Below are positions 1 through 9,327 of a stretch of 64,000 bases of DNA, one piece after another. Source of the stretch: Dyella marensis (GTDB lineage: Bacteria; Pseudomonadota; Gammaproteobacteria; Xanthomonadales; Rhodanobacteraceae); the NCBI RefSeq assembly GCF_900112865.1, contig NZ_FONH01000016.1, positions 35,786-99,785 of the forward strand, read 5' to 3'. Position numbers and translations under genes: made by a program. Within the stretch, counting starts at the first letter, position 1. Every line of letters starts with the position of its first letter. The notes beneath the pieces were generated by a model, which was not told the origin of the DNA, made no database searches, and saw only the letters and a program-made list of their open reading frames with translations.

Positions 1-1695
1 TTCGTGCGCCAGATCATTCGCGACGACCTGGCGAACGGCAAGCACCACGCCATCCGCACGCGTTTCCCGCCCGAGCCCAACGGCTACCTGCATATCGGCC
101 ACGCCAAGGCGATCTGCCTGAACTTCGGCATCGCCCGCGAATTCGCCGGCTGGTGCAACCTGCGCCTGGACGACACCAACCCGGGCAAGGAAGACCCCGA
201 GTTCGTCGAGGGCATCAAGGACGACGTGCGCTGGCTCGGCTACGACTGGCACGACCTGCGCCACGCCTCCGACTACTTCGAGGTGTTCTACCGCGCCGCG
301 GTCAAGCTGATCGAGGACGGCCACGCCTACGTCGACGACCTCAACGCCGACGAGATGCGCGAATACCGCGGCACGCTGACCGCGCCGGGCCGCAACTCGC
401 CGCACCGCGAGCGCAGCGTGGCGGAAAACCTGGACCTGTTCCGCCGCATGCGCGAGGGCGAATTCGCCGACGGCGCCAAGACGCTGCGCGCGAAGATCGA
501 CATGACCTCCGGCAATATCAACATGCGCGACCCGGCGATCTACCGTATCCGCCGCATCCCGCACCAGAACACCGGCGACGCCTGGCCGATCTACCCGATG
601 TACGACTATGCGCATTGCCTTTCCGACGCGCTGGAAGGCATCACCCATTCGCTGTGCACGCTGGAATTCGAGGACCACCGCCCGCTGTACGACTGGTTCG
701 TCGACAAGGTCGACCTGGCCAACCATCCGGAGCTGTGGACCCACCTGCGCGAAGGCGGCTTCAAGACCGAGCCGGCCAAGCCGCGCCAGATCGAGTTCTC
801 GCGCCTCAACCTGAGCTACTGCATCACCAGCAAGCGCAAGCTTGCCCAGCTGGTCAACGAACGCCTGGTCGACGGCTGGGACGATCCGCGCATGAACACC
901 CTGCGCGGCCTGCGCCGCCGCGGTTTCACGCCGGGCGGCATCCGCCTGCTGATCGAGCGCCTGGGCGTGAGCAAGCAGAACAGCGTGATCGACTACGCCA
1001 TCTTCGAGAACTGCGTGCGCGAGGACCTCGACGCCAGCGCGCCGCGCCGCCTGGCGGTGCTCGATCCGCTCAAGCTGGTGATCACCAACCTGGCCGAAGA
1101 CCACGAGGAAACCCTGTCCTTCGCCAATCATCCGAAGGACGAGAGCTTCGGCACGCGCGAGGTGCCGTTCGCGCGCGAGCTGTGGATCGAGCGCGAGGAC
1201 TTCGCCGAAGTGCCGCCGAAGGGCTTCCACCGCCTCAAACCCGAGGGCGAGGTGCGCCTGCGCGGCGTCGGCATCGTCAAATGCGAGGAACTGGTGAAGG
1301 ACGCCGCCGGCAACGTGATCGAGCTGCGCTGCACGCTCGACCTCGACTCGCGCCAGGGCATGCCCGGCGCCGACCGCAAGGTGAAGGGCACCATCCACTG
1401 GGTCAGCGCGCGCCACGCGGTGGCCGCCGAAGTGCGCGTGTACGACCGCCTGTTCAACGTGGCCGCGCCGGACGACGAGAGCGACGGCAAGACCTGGATC
1501 GAGCACATCAATCCGGAAGCCAAGCGCATCGTGCAGGCCTGGGTGGAACCGTCCGCGGCCGCCACCGCGCCGGAGCAGCGCTTCCAGTTCGAGCGCCTGG
1601 GTTATTTCGTCGCCGATCGCGTCGAGCACGGTGCGCAGAAGCCGATATTCAACCGCACCGTCACCCTGCGCGATACCTGGGCCAAACAGGCATGA
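1..1695 (+). CDS. glnS: Glutaminyl-tRNA synthetase (5' end outside window)
   Basis: Class I aminoacyl-tRNA synthetase that charges tRNA-Gln with glutamine in the cytoplasm. The reading frame is open from the left edge (F-V-R-Q-I-I matches the family a few residues in), so the true start lies upstream. The HIGH signature (LHIGHAK) is near residue 30 of the visible part, and the KMSKR-type loop appears as ITSKRKL near residue 275. The C-terminal anticodon-binding beta-barrels are present and end in the family-typical RDTWAK. Compared with the E. coli protein as I remember it, about 18 extra residues lie between LYDWFVD and [11 protein letters not shown], just before the KMSKR loop. The stop overlaps the next start (ATGA), suggesting translational coupling. 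Confidence 0.97.
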   Translation, partial: FVRQIIRDDLANGKHHAIRTRFPPEPNGYLHIGHAKAICLNFGIAREFAGWCNLRLDDTNPGKEDPEFVEGIKDDVRWLGYDWHDLRHASDYFEVFYRAAVKLIEDGHAYVDDLNADEMREYRGTLTAPGRNSPHRERSVAENLDLFRRMREGEFADGAKTLRAKIDMTSGNINMRDPAIYRIRRIPHQNTGDAWPIYPMYDYAHCLSDALEGITHSLCTLEFEDHRPLYDWFVDKVDLANHPELWTHLREGGFKTEPAKPRQIEFSRLNLSYCITSKRKLAQLVNERLVDGWDDPRMNTLRGLRRRGFTPGGIRLLIERLGVSKQNSVIDYAIFENCVREDLDASAPRRLAVLDPLKLVITNLAEDHEETLSFANHPKDESFGTREVPFARELWIEREDFAEVPPKGFHRLKPEGEVRLRGVGIVKCEELVKDAAGNVIELRCTLDLDSRQGMPGADRKVKGTIHWVSARHAVAAEVRVYDRLFNVAAPDDESDGKTWIEHINPEAKRIVQAWVEPSAAATAPEQRFQFERLGYFVADRVEHGAQKPIFNRTVTLRDTWAKQA

Positions 1696-2255
1696 GCATG
1701 CTGCCGCTGCAGATCCACCTGACCCTGCCGCCGTGGCTGGGCGACCTGGTCGATACCGGCAAGCGCTATCTCACCGACGAGGAACGCGTGGACCTGGCCA
1801 TCCAGCTGTCCAGCCACAACATCGAGCATGGCCTGGGCGGTCCGTTCGGCGCGGCGGTGTTCGATGCGCACGGGCGCGTCATCTCGGTCGGCGTCAACCG
1901 CGTGGTGCCGCAGACCTGCTCGGTGGCGCACGCCGAGATGATGGCCTACATGGCCGCGCAGCAGCGCATGGCCAGCTTCCGCCTCAACGCCGACGGCGGC
2001 CGCTACACCCTGGCCACCAGCGCACAGCCGTGCTGCCAGTGCTACGGCGCCACCGTGTGGGCGGGCGTGGACGAGCTGCTGATCGGCGCACGCGCCGAGG
2101 ACGTGATGGAGCTGACCGCGTTCGACGAAGGCCCGCTGCCCGCCGACTGGGTCGGCGAGCTGGAACGCCGCGGCATCGCCGTGCGCCGCGACATCCTGCG
2201 CGACGAGGCGCGCGCCGTGCTGGCCGCGTACGGCGCGCGCGGACAAAGCTACTAA
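1692..2255 (+). CDS. Zinc-dependent nucleoside/nucleobase deaminase
   Basis: 187-residue protein of the cytidine/deoxycytidylate deaminase fold. The zinc-site motifs are visible: HAE at residues 80-82 (zinc ligand and proton-shuttling glutamate) and PCCQC at 113-117 (the two cysteine ligands). The family includes guanine deaminases, tRNA adenosine deaminases and dCMP deaminases. The substrate cannot be read from the motifs, but the separate gene and the long N-terminal segment fit a free base or nucleoside deaminase better than TadA. The ATG overlaps the glnS stop (ATGA), so it is probably translated from the same message. The start is fixed by that overlap. Confidence 0.88.
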   Translation: MSMLPLQIHLTLPPWLGDLVDTGKRYLTDEERVDLAIQLSSHNIEHGLGGPFGAAVFDAHGRVISVGVNRVVPQTCSVAHAEMMAYMAAQQRMASFRLNADGGRYTLATSAQPCCQCYGATVWAGVDELLIGARAEDVMELTAFDEGPLPADWVGELERRGIAVRRDILRDEARAVLAAYGARGQSY

Positions 2256-2261
2256 GCCCGC

Positions 2262-3014
2262 GTGAGCCGCCTGCGCGCCGCGCTGCCGCTGCTCCTGCTG
2301 GTGCTCGCCGGCGTCGTGCTGTTTCTCTCCGGCGCGCTCGACCAGCTGCATCCCGAGCAGCTGGTGCAGCACCAGGACCAGCTGCGCGCCCAGGTGACCG
2401 ACAGCCCCTGGCTGAGCCGCATCGCCTTCATCGGCGTGCTCACGCTGGCGATGTCCACCGGCGTGCCCGGCACCGTGCTGATCATCATGGCCGGCGGCTT
2501 CGTGTTCGGCACGTTGGAAGGCACGGCTTACGCCTCGGTCGGGCTGACCCTGGGCACGCTGATCCTGTACCTGGCCAGCCGCTACGCCTTCGGCAACGGC
2601 GGCCGCCATCCGCCGGCGCTGATCGAACGCATCCACCATGGCTTCGAACAGCACCCGGTCGCCTACACCCTGTTCCTGCGCTTCGTGCCGGTCGCGCCGT
2701 TCGGTCTGATCACCGTGTGCCTGGCCTGGCTGCGCTGCCCGCTGTGGCTGTTCCTCGGCGCCAGCTGGCTGGGCGGCACGGTGTCGCTGGTGTTCGAGAC
2801 CTCGATCGGCGCCGGCCTGGGCGAAGCGCTCGCGCGCACGCATGGCCGCTTCGACAGCTCGATCCTGCTGCAGCCGAAGATCCTGCTCTCGCTGGGCTGC
2901 ATCGCCTTGCTCGCGCTGCTGCCGCTGGTGCTGGAACGGGTGCTGCGGGGACGCCTGCGGCGGGCCTCCTCAGCCTCGCGACAGGCATCCGGGCTACCTC
3001 CTCAAGCCGACTAG
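2262..3014 (+). CDS. TVP38/TMEM64 (DedA-like, SNARE-associated) family membrane protein
   Basis: 250-residue polytopic inner-membrane protein. A hydrophobic N-terminal anchor (about residues 3-24) is followed by the family core: a GVPGT re-entrant segment, GGFVFG, a glycine-rich helix ending in YLASRYAFG, and FLRFVPVAPFG with two further hydrophobic helices. These features are shared with DedA/VTT-domain proteins, proposed to be lipid scramblases or transporters. The start is GTG, 6 bases after the deaminase stop, so it probably belongs to the glnS run. The exact substrate is unknown. Confidence 0.85.
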   Translation: MSRLRAALPLLLLVLAGVVLFLSGALDQLHPEQLVQHQDQLRAQVTDSPWLSRIAFIGVLTLAMSTGVPGTVLIIMAGGFVFGTLEGTAYASVGLTLGTLILYLASRYAFGNGGRHPPALIERIHHGFEQHPVAYTLFLRFVPVAPFGLITVCLAWLRCPLWLFLGASWLGGTVSLVFETSIGAGLGEALARTHGRFDSSILLQPKILLSLGCIALLALLPLVLERVLRGRLRRASSASRQASGLPPQAD

Positions 3015-3081
3015 CTCCGCCACCCCCGTTTCGCGCTAGGCTCAGCGCGCCGGCGCCTCGCGCCGCATGGGGAAAGCATCG

Positions 3082-5022
3082 ATGGCCGTCGCCGGGGCGA
3101 ACTGGACGGTACGCTTGTGGAGGCGTACGTCGCTGATGCAGCGGCTGGCCTTCATCGCCCTGGTGCCGACCCTGGTCACCGCCGCCCTGCTGGTGGTGAT
3201 GCTCACCCGCTACCAGCTCAACACCCTGCGCGGCATGGCGCAGAGCACCGCCGATGCGATCGCCACCCAGGCCGCCTCGGTCTCCGCCGAAGCCATCCGC
3301 AACATGCAGCGGCGCGATCTGAAGCGCATCGCCGAATCGGTCGGCGACCTGCCGCATGTCGCGCACGTGCAGATCCGCGCCGCCGACGGCGAGATCCTCG
3401 CCGACAGCCGCGGCGACAGCGCCGCCCGGGCGCGCGAAGTGCTCACCGTGGTGCGCGATGTGAAGGACGGCGACCAGCCCCTGCAGCCCGCGCTCGGCTC
3501 GGTGCTGATCGACCTGAGCCTGGGCGAGGCGATCGCCGCGCAGCGCGCCAGCCTGCGCAACGCCCTAATTGCGCTGGCGCTGGCGCTGTTCATTGCCGGC
3601 GTGGTCGGCTGGCAGGCCGCGCGCTGGATCAGCGCCCCGCTGCGCCGCCTGGCCGGCGCGGTGCACAAGCTCGGTCGCGGCGACCGGCGCGTCGAAGTGG
3701 AAGTCACCGACGAGAACGAGATCGGCGAACTGCAGCGCGGCTTCAACAGCGCCGCCGCCGCGCTGTTCGACGTGCAGCGCGGCATGGAGCAGGAGATCGA
3801 ACACGCCACGGTGGAGCTGGCGCGCAAGAACGCCGCGCTGGAAGCGGCCAGCGTGGCCAAGGCGCGCTTCCTCGCCGCCGCTTCGCACGACCTGCGCCAG
3901 CCGCTGTATGCGCTGACCTTGTTCTCCTCCTCACTGTCGGTGGACGAGCGCGATCCGGTGCGGCTGGATCGCATCGCGCATATCCAGGAATGCGTCGAGG
4001 CGCTGGATCACCTGTTCAGCGAACTGCTCGACCTGTCGCGCCTGGAAACCGGCGCGATGCAGATCGAGATCAGCGAATTCCCGCTCGACCACGTGTTCGA
4101 AGAAGTCAGCCGCAACTTCCGCATGATCGCCGAGCAGCACGGCCTGCGCCTGGTGATGCGCACCACCCACCTGTGGGTACGCAGCGACCGCACCATGCTG
4201 GCGCGCATCCTCAACAATCTGGTCAGCAATGCGCTGCGCTATACGCATGAAGGCGGCGTGCTGGTGGTGGCCCGGCGTCGCCACGACGGCACCGTGCGCG
4301 TGGACGTGTGGGATACCGGCAGCGGCATCGAGCCGGAACACCAGGCGCGCGTGTTCGACGAGTTCTACCGCGTCGACCATCACGGCAGCGGCGAGCACGA
4401 CTCCGGCCCGCGCCGCGGCCTGGGGCTGGGCCTGGCCACGGTGCAGCGCCTGGCGGAGCTGCTGGATACGCGGGTACAGCTGAAGTCCACGCCGGGCCGC
4501 GGCAGCGTGTTCAGCCTGCACCTGCCGGAAGTGCCGCCGCAGCATCCGGCGCGCCTGGAGGTGGAAGAAGCGGCGCTGGATGTCTCGGGCATGCGCGTGC
4601 TGGTGATCGACGACGAACCGGCGATCCTCTCCGGCATCCGCTATCTGCTGCGCAGCTGGGGCTGCGAAGTGGCGGTGGCCGAAGATCGCGTGCAGGCGCT
4701 GGAAGCGATGGAAACCTGGGTGACGCCGCCGGACCTGGTGATGTCCGACCTGCGCCTGCGCGACAACGAGAACGGGCTGGATGTGCTGGCCGAGCTGGAT
4801 CGTCGCTACGCGGAACTGGGCTTCGAGCCGTTCCCGCGCCTGCTGATCACCGGCGAGACGCGCAGCGACCGCCTGCGCGCCATCATGGCCGCGCGGATTC
4901 CGGTGCTGTACAAGCCGGTCTCGCCCGAGCAGCTGCGCGAAGCGATGGTCACCCTGCGCGTGACCGGACGGGGCGTGCCGATCTCCACGGCCGGGTTCAC
5001 GCCCCTATCACCTAGCGTCTAG
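3082..5022 (+). CDS. Hybrid sensor histidine kinase/response regulator
   Basis: 646-residue membrane kinase. In order: TM1 (about residues 20-41), a periplasmic sensor of about 115 residues, TM2 (160-180), HAMP, coiled coil, HisKA with the motif SHDLRQPLYAL (phospho-acceptor His269), an ATPase domain with NLVSNALRY, DTGSGI and GLGLGLA boxes, and a C-terminal receiver from about 504 with Asp556. I chose ATG 3082, which has GGGGAAAG upstream, over the in-frame ATG at 3067, which has no ribosome site. The HDLRQP type of H-box typically pairs with a LuxR-type regulator, and one follows 101 bases later. The signal is unknown. Confidence 0.92.
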   Translation: MAVAGANWTVRLWRRTSLMQRLAFIALVPTLVTAALLVVMLTRYQLNTLRGMAQSTADAIATQAASVSAEAIRNMQRRDLKRIAESVGDLPHVAHVQIRAADGEILADSRGDSAARAREVLTVVRDVKDGDQPLQPALGSVLIDLSLGEAIAAQRASLRNALIALALALFIAGVVGWQAARWISAPLRRLAGAVHKLGRGDRRVEVEVTDENEIGELQRGFNSAAAALFDVQRGMEQEIEHATVELARKNAALEAASVAKARFLAAASHDLRQPLYALTLFSSSLSVDERDPVRLDRIAHIQECVEALDHLFSELLDLSRLETGAMQIEISEFPLDHVFEEVSRNFRMIAEQHGLRLVMRTTHLWVRSDRTMLARILNNLVSNALRYTHEGGVLVVARRRHDGTVRVDVWDTGSGIEPEHQARVFDEFYRVDHHGSGEHDSGPRRGLGLGLATVQRLAELLDTRVQLKSTPGRGSVFSLHLPEVPPQHPARLEVEEAALDVSGMRVLVIDDEPAILSGIRYLLRSWGCEVAVAEDRVQALEAMETWVTPPDLVMSDLRLRDNENGLDVLAELDRRYAELGFEPFPRLLITGETRSDRLRAIMAARIPVLYKPVSPEQLREAMVTLRVTGRGVPISTAGFTPLSPSV

Positions 5023-5123
5023 GCCATATGGCGAAGCAGAGCGCGGTTGCTCCGGCCAAGCGCTGGCACTATGTTTCATCCGCGCGCCATGAGGGACGGG
5101 GAGCTGGGCGCCTGGGGAGCGAC

Positions 5124-5786
5124 ATGCGGATACTGATCGCGGACGACCATCGGCTGATCGTCGAAGGAGTCAAGCTCAAGCTCGCCGAGCTCGGGCCGGA
5201 GACTGATTTCGCGGTGGCGCAGGACGTGGACGAACTGCGCGACCTGATCCGCAGCGAGGACGCGCGCCAGCTCAAGCTGGCCATGATCGACCTGGCCATG
5301 CCGGGCGCGCACGGCACCTCGCATCTGCTCGAAACCATCCGCGCGCTGCCGGGGCTGCCGGTGATCGTGCTGTCCGGCTCGGAAGATCCGGCGCTGATGA
5401 AGGAACTGCTGTCCGCCGGCGCCCGCGGCTTCATCCCGAAGGCCTATTCGCCCGAGGTGATGCTCTCGGCCGTGCGGCTGGTGCTGTCCGGCGGCACCTA
5501 TGTCCCGCCGATGATGCTGGACGAGCGGCACGTCGCCGTGCCGCCGCCGCCCGGCGCATCCAACGGCATCGATACGCTGGAAGAGCGGCTGCGCAAGCTG
5601 CTCACCGAGCGCCAGATCGACGTGCTGCGCCTGCTGTCGCAGGGCAAGCCGAACAAGCTGATCGCGCGCGACCTGGGCATCAGCGAGGGCACGGTGAAGA
5701 TCCACCTGGCGGCGATCTTCCGCGCGCTCAACGTGCGCAACCGGGTCGAGGCGGTGGTGGCTTCGCGGCGCATCAGCGGCCTGTAG
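5124..5786 (+). CDS. LuxR/NarL-family response regulator
   Basis: 220-residue two-component regulator. The N-terminal receiver begins MRILIADDH and has the phospho-acceptor Asp56 in MIDLAMPG, then the conserved LSGSE and PKAYSPE (Thr/Ser and Lys sites). The C-terminal NarL-type helix-turn-helix (about residues 150-215) has LTERQIDVLRLLSQGKPNK and ISEGTVKIHLAAIF. I chose ATG 5124, with GGGGAGC before it; the open frame extends further up to 5028 but that part has no receiver character. Probable cognate of the preceding hybrid kinase, with output through DNA binding. Confidence 0.92.
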   Translation: MRILIADDHRLIVEGVKLKLAELGPETDFAVAQDVDELRDLIRSEDARQLKLAMIDLAMPGAHGTSHLLETIRALPGLPVIVLSGSEDPALMKELLSAGARGFIPKAYSPEVMLSAVRLVLSGGTYVPPMMLDERHVAVPPPPGASNGIDTLEERLRKLLTERQIDVLRLLSQGKPNKLIARDLGISEGTVKIHLAAIFRALNVRNRVEAVVASRRISGL

Positions 5787-5914
5787 GAAACCTCATGACG
5801 TGCGGCGCGCCCGCTTCCGGCGGCGCGCCCATGGCGTATGCTTCGGCCCCATCCGGGGTGGAGGAACCGCCCCGACACGGCGACCCGTTCGCCGTCCGCC
5901 GGGGGAGAGAGGCG

Positions 5915-6967
5915 TTGCGCAAGGGACGGACCGCAGGCTTACGGCATGGCCGGTCGCGACTGGCCAAGGCGATTTTTTTCGTGCTGCGCGCCATGGCGCT
6001 GCTGATGGCGGTGCTGGCCGGCGCCGCCACGGCCGCTCCCGCGCCGGGCGAACGCCCGCTCACTTTCGGCATCCTGCCGATCGGCGGCCCCTCCGAGTCG
6101 CTGGAAGCCTGGCGGCCGATGCTGGACGACATGGAGCGCAGCCTGCATCGCAGCGTGCGGCCGCTGTCGGTGAGCACCTACGAAGGCCTGGCGCAAGCCT
6201 TGGCCGAGGATCGCATCGACCTGGCCTTCGTCTCCGGCAAGCTGGCCCTGGACGCGGTGGCGCGCGACCGCATGCGCGTGCTCGCCCAGCTCACCCGCGG
6301 CGACGGCTCGCGCGGCTATTACTCGGTGCTGCTGGTGGAGAAGAACTCGCCGATCCGCAGCGTGGACGACATCTTCCGCCAGCCGGGGCATTGGCGTTAC
6401 GCGCGCGGCGAGGCGCTGTCGGTGTCCGGCTATGTGGTGCCGGAGACGCAGCTGTTCGCCGGCCGCGGCCTGGATTCGGACACCTTCTTCGCCAGCGTCG
6501 CGGTGGACAACCACCAGAACAACGCGCTGGCGGTGGCCAACCGCGAAGCCGATGTCGCCACCAACAACACCGCCGACCTGGAACGCTTTGCCCAGCGCTT
6601 TCCCGAGCAGTACGCGCGGCTGCGCGTGCTGTGGAAGTCCAACCTGATCCCGCACGCGGTGGTGATCGTGCGCACCGACCTGCCGCCAGAGCTGCGCCAG
6701 CGCATCGCGGCGTTCTTCACCGGCTACGCCAAGGGCAAGAACGGCGCGGCGGAACTGGCCAAGCTCAAGCTGATCCACGACATCAGCGGCTTCGCCCCCG
6801 CCGGCAACGACACCCTGCTGCCGTTCGCGGACATCGCCTGGACGCTGGAACGGCGGCGCGCGCTGGGCGCGCAATGGGTGAACAGCGCGGCGCTGGATGC
6901 GCGGCTGAAGAAACTCGATACCGACCACGAGGCGCTGGTGAAGCGGCTGAACGCCTCGTCGCCGTAG
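5915..6967 (+). CDS. PhnD-like periplasmic substrate-binding protein (orphan)
   Basis: About 350 residues with an N-terminal signal peptide (basic n-region, hydrophobic LRAMALLMAVLAGA, cleavage after ATAAPA) and a phosphate/phosphite/phosphonate-type binding domain (PLTFGILPIGG, SYEGL-like STYEGLAQAL, DLAFVSGKLAL, the YYSVLLV and GYVVPE segments, ADVATNN). I chose the TTG at 5915 because GGGGGAGAGA lies just upstream; the open frame continues to ATG 5795 without signal-peptide character. No ABC permease or ATPase gene is nearby. It sits between two histidine kinases, so a sensory role is plausible. The TAG stop lies inside a palindromic repeat. Confidence 0.82.
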   Translation: MRKGRTAGLRHGRSRLAKAIFFVLRAMALLMAVLAGAATAAPAPGERPLTFGILPIGGPSESLEAWRPMLDDMERSLHRSVRPLSVSTYEGLAQALAEDRIDLAFVSGKLALDAVARDRMRVLAQLTRGDGSRGYYSVLLVEKNSPIRSVDDIFRQPGHWRYARGEALSVSGYVVPETQLFAGRGLDSDTFFASVAVDNHQNNALAVANREADVATNNTADLERFAQRFPEQYARLRVLWKSNLIPHAVVIVRTDLPPELRQRIAAFFTGYAKGKNGAAELAKLKLIHDISGFAPAGNDTLLPFADIAWTLERRRALGAQWVNSAALDARLKKLDTDHEALVKRLNASSP

Positions 6968-7079
6968 GTTGGGGTGAGTCGCAGGCGAACCCCAACAGGA
7001 GCATGGGGCTCGCCTCGCCAATCATTCATCGAAATCTCGAACGTTCGTTGGGGTTCGCCTGCGGCTCACCCCAACCTAC
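6964..7079. repeat. Family-1 double-hairpin (REP/BIME-like) element, copy 1
   Basis: Two inverted copies of a short palindromic unit: the left arm begins GTAGGTTGGGGTGAG and the right arm ends CTCACCCCAACCTAC, with about 50 bases between. Each arm can fold alone (GTTGGGG with CCCCAAC) and both can pair with each other. It lies between convergent genes, and its outer GTAG/CTAC supplies the TAG stop of both the PhnD-like gene and the DUF3617 gene. It may also terminate transcription in both directions. Confidence 0.92.
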
Positions 7080-7600
7080 TTGGCCTTCGCCATATCGTTG
7101 AGATTCACCTTCTGCCCGTTCGGCAGGATCATGTCGCCCGGCTTCTGCCCGGCGGCGCAGGCGCCGACCCACTTGCCGCTGCTGTCGACGTCGGCTTCGC
7201 TATGGCCCATCACCGCGGGGTCGTACTTGACGTGACCGGTGGTGCGGTAGGCGCTGTCGCCCTGGAAGCGCGTCTCGCTGTGGCTGGTCATGGTGATGTT
7301 GCCCTGCGGGCCGGGCAGGTTGCATACGCCGTCGGCGACCACCGCGCCGTCCTTCACGGCGAGCGAGAACTTGCTGCACATCGAGCCGCTCATCTGCGCG
7401 CCCATCTGGTACATCGCCTTGTCGGTCGCCTCGTCCAGGCACACCTTCATGGTCTGCGACTGGCCGCCGGCCATGCCCATCTGCATCTCCCACAGGCCGG
7501 CCTTGCGCTTGGGCAGGTTGGCGGGAAGCTCCACGGCGGCCGCGGAGGCGGCCAGGCACAGCAGGGACAGCGCGAACAACGGACGGAAACGGATGGACAT
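7076..7600 (-). CDS. DUF3617 domain secreted protein
   Basis: 174-residue protein with a clear signal peptide (MSIRFRPLFALSLLCLAASAAA). The mature part starts with the family hallmark KRKAGLWEMQM, followed by spaced cysteines (CLDE, MCSKF, GVCNLPG, GACAAGQ) and SHSETRF. DUF3617 proteins are periplasmic and of unknown function. The start at 7600 has TGGAGAAAAG upstream; an upstream in-frame start at 7663 lacks one and would bury the signal peptide. The stop codon is inside the neighbouring palindromic element. Confidence 0.88.
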   Translation of the reverse strand: MSIRFRPLFALSLLCLAASAAAVELPANLPKRKAGLWEMQMGMAGGQSQTMKVCLDEATDKAMYQMGAQMSGSMCSKFSLAVKDGAVVADGVCNLPGPQGNITMTSHSETRFQGDSAYRTTGHVKYDPAVMGHSEADVDSSGKWVGACAAGQKPGDMILPNGQKVNLNDMAKAK

Positions 7601-7920
7601 GGGCTTTTCTCCAGAGCCTCGGTGGTGGCCCGGCGGGCCCCTGGCCGCGCAAGGTAACGGCAAATGATGGCGGCGTCATGCACGGGCGCGGCGCCATACG
7701 CCGAGAAGCTAGGTCGAACAGCGTATCGAATGGCCCTGGCGCCTCGCCTAGAGTGGTCGCATGCCATGGATGGGCTCCAAGGCGCCCATCGCGCCTCGCC
7801 TACAACCGCTGCCGCGACCATTCATGTCCACGACTACCGCCGTGCCCCTGCCGCAGTGCCCTGTTTCAGCCCGGCCATGGGAACTGCCCGGCCGCAGCCG
7901 GCGCGGCGAAGGCTGAGCGC

Positions 7921-9318
7921 ATGGCCAGCGAGTCCCTCCTCCGCCGGCTGCTCCTGGACGCCGTACTGCCCGCGACGCTCGCGGCACTGGTGCTGGTCAC
8001 CGTACTGACCGTGCAGGTCGCCGGCATGCAGGGCGAGCGCGCGGACGCGCGGGCCGCCCTGCGGGTGGAACAGCTGGCCGGCGCGCTGGCCGCGGACCAG
8101 GCGCTGGCCGCCCCGCAAGGCTTCCTGGACGAGGCCCGCCGCGACGGCCTGCTGCGCCAGGCGGGGCTGAGCTACCCCGACGGCCCGGCATGGAACAGCG
8201 GCAGCGCCCTGCCCGACCAGGACGCCGGCAACTACCGCCGCGAGCTGGCCGGCACCGCCGGCAACCGGCCCTGGCTGACCGCGCAGGCCGACCTGGGCCC
8301 GCTGCGCCGCGCGCAGGCGGTGACTTGGCTGCTCGGCGCGCTGTGCGCCTGCGGCATCCTGCTGCTGGGCTGGCTGGCGCGCTGGTCGTTGCGCCGCCAC
8401 GTGCTGCGGCCGCTGGCCGAGCTGCGCCGGGCGCTCGAGGAAGACCGCCTGCCGCCGCTGGCGGTGACCGCCTCCACCCGCGAGTTCGCCGAGCTGGAGC
8501 GCGCGCTGGAACACTGCCTCGCCGATGGCTGGCCGCGCGCCTGGCATTCGGCGCGCCAGGACGTCATGCGCCAGCGCCATGCCGCGGCCCGCGGCAAGTC
8601 GCGCTTCATCGCCCTGGTCAACCATCATCTGCGCCAGCCGCTGCAGGCGCTGCAGCTGTTCGCGGCGAACTTCGATCCCGGCCCCGACCAGGACCAGCAG
8701 GCCCTGCTCGCGCATATGCGTGCCAGCGTGAGCTCGATGACGCGCCTGCTCGAAGGCCTGCTGGAGATCTCGCGCCTGGACGCCGGCGTGGTGGTGGTGC
8801 GGCCGGCGGAATTCAGCGCCGCGGAACTGTTCCTGCACGACCGCACCTGGCTGGCCGAGGAAGCCGCGCGGCGCGGCGTCACCCTGATCTGGCGCGGCAG
8901 CCACCACCGCCTGCACGGCGACGCGGAACTGGCCGCCGGCCTGCTGCTGCAGCTGGCCAGCAACGCGATCGCCAATGCGCCGATGGGCCGCGTGCTGATC
9001 GCCGCGCGCCGGCACGACCATGCCGTGCGCATCGAGGTGCGCGACAACGGCCCGGGCATCGCACAGGACCACCAGCAGCAGATCTTCGAGGAATTCGTGC
9101 AGCTGCCCGACGCGGAGAATCCGCGCCGCGACGGCTACGGCCTGGGCCTGACCATCGGCGACCGGCTGGCGCGCCTGCTCGGCACGCATATCGGCCTGCG
9201 TTCGGCGCCGGGCCAGGGCAGCACGTTCTGGTTCGACCTGCCGGAAGCACCGCTGGCGGAACGGCGCGCGCCGCGCGGGCGCCACGGGCCGTGGAGCGCG
9301 TGGCGGCGCGCGGGCTGA
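7921..9318 (+). CDS. Sensor histidine kinase with altered H-box (NHHLRQP)
   Basis: 465-residue membrane kinase: TM1 (about residues 14-36), a short periplasmic region, TM2 (about 135-155, LLGALCACGILLLGWLA), a HAMP-like linker, HisKA, and an ATPase domain with LASNAIANA, DNGPGI and GYGLGLT. The H-box reads NHHLRQPLQAL: the phospho-acceptor His235 is followed by His instead of the usual Asp/Glu. No response regulator gene is adjacent; the nearest is the LuxR-type gene at 5124. I chose ATG 7921, where the first membrane helix begins properly; the frame is open further upstream without recognisable content. C-terminal tail is Arg-rich. Confidence 0.9.
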   Translation: MASESLLRRLLLDAVLPATLAALVLVTVLTVQVAGMQGERADARAALRVEQLAGALAADQALAAPQGFLDEARRDGLLRQAGLSYPDGPAWNSGSALPDQDAGNYRRELAGTAGNRPWLTAQADLGPLRRAQAVTWLLGALCACGILLLGWLARWSLRRHVLRPLAELRRALEEDRLPPLAVTASTREFAELERALEHCLADGWPRAWHSARQDVMRQRHAAARGKSRFIALVNHHLRQPLQALQLFAANFDPGPDQDQQALLAHMRASVSSMTRLLEGLLEISRLDAGVVVVRPAEFSAAELFLHDRTWLAEEAARRGVTLIWRGSHHRLHGDAELAAGLLLQLASNAIANAPMGRVLIAARRHDHAVRIEVRDNGPGIAQDHQQQIFEEFVQLPDAENPRRDGYGLGLTIGDRLARLLGTHIGLRSAPGQGSTFWFDLPEAPLAERRAPRGRHGPWSAWRRAG

Positions 9319-9327
9319 GGCGCCGGC

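Noticed and set aside
6964..7079. Repeated GTTGGGG units read as a possible CRISPR array
   Set aside because: Only two inverted units per site, scattered singly through the window, with no regular spacers and no cas genes.
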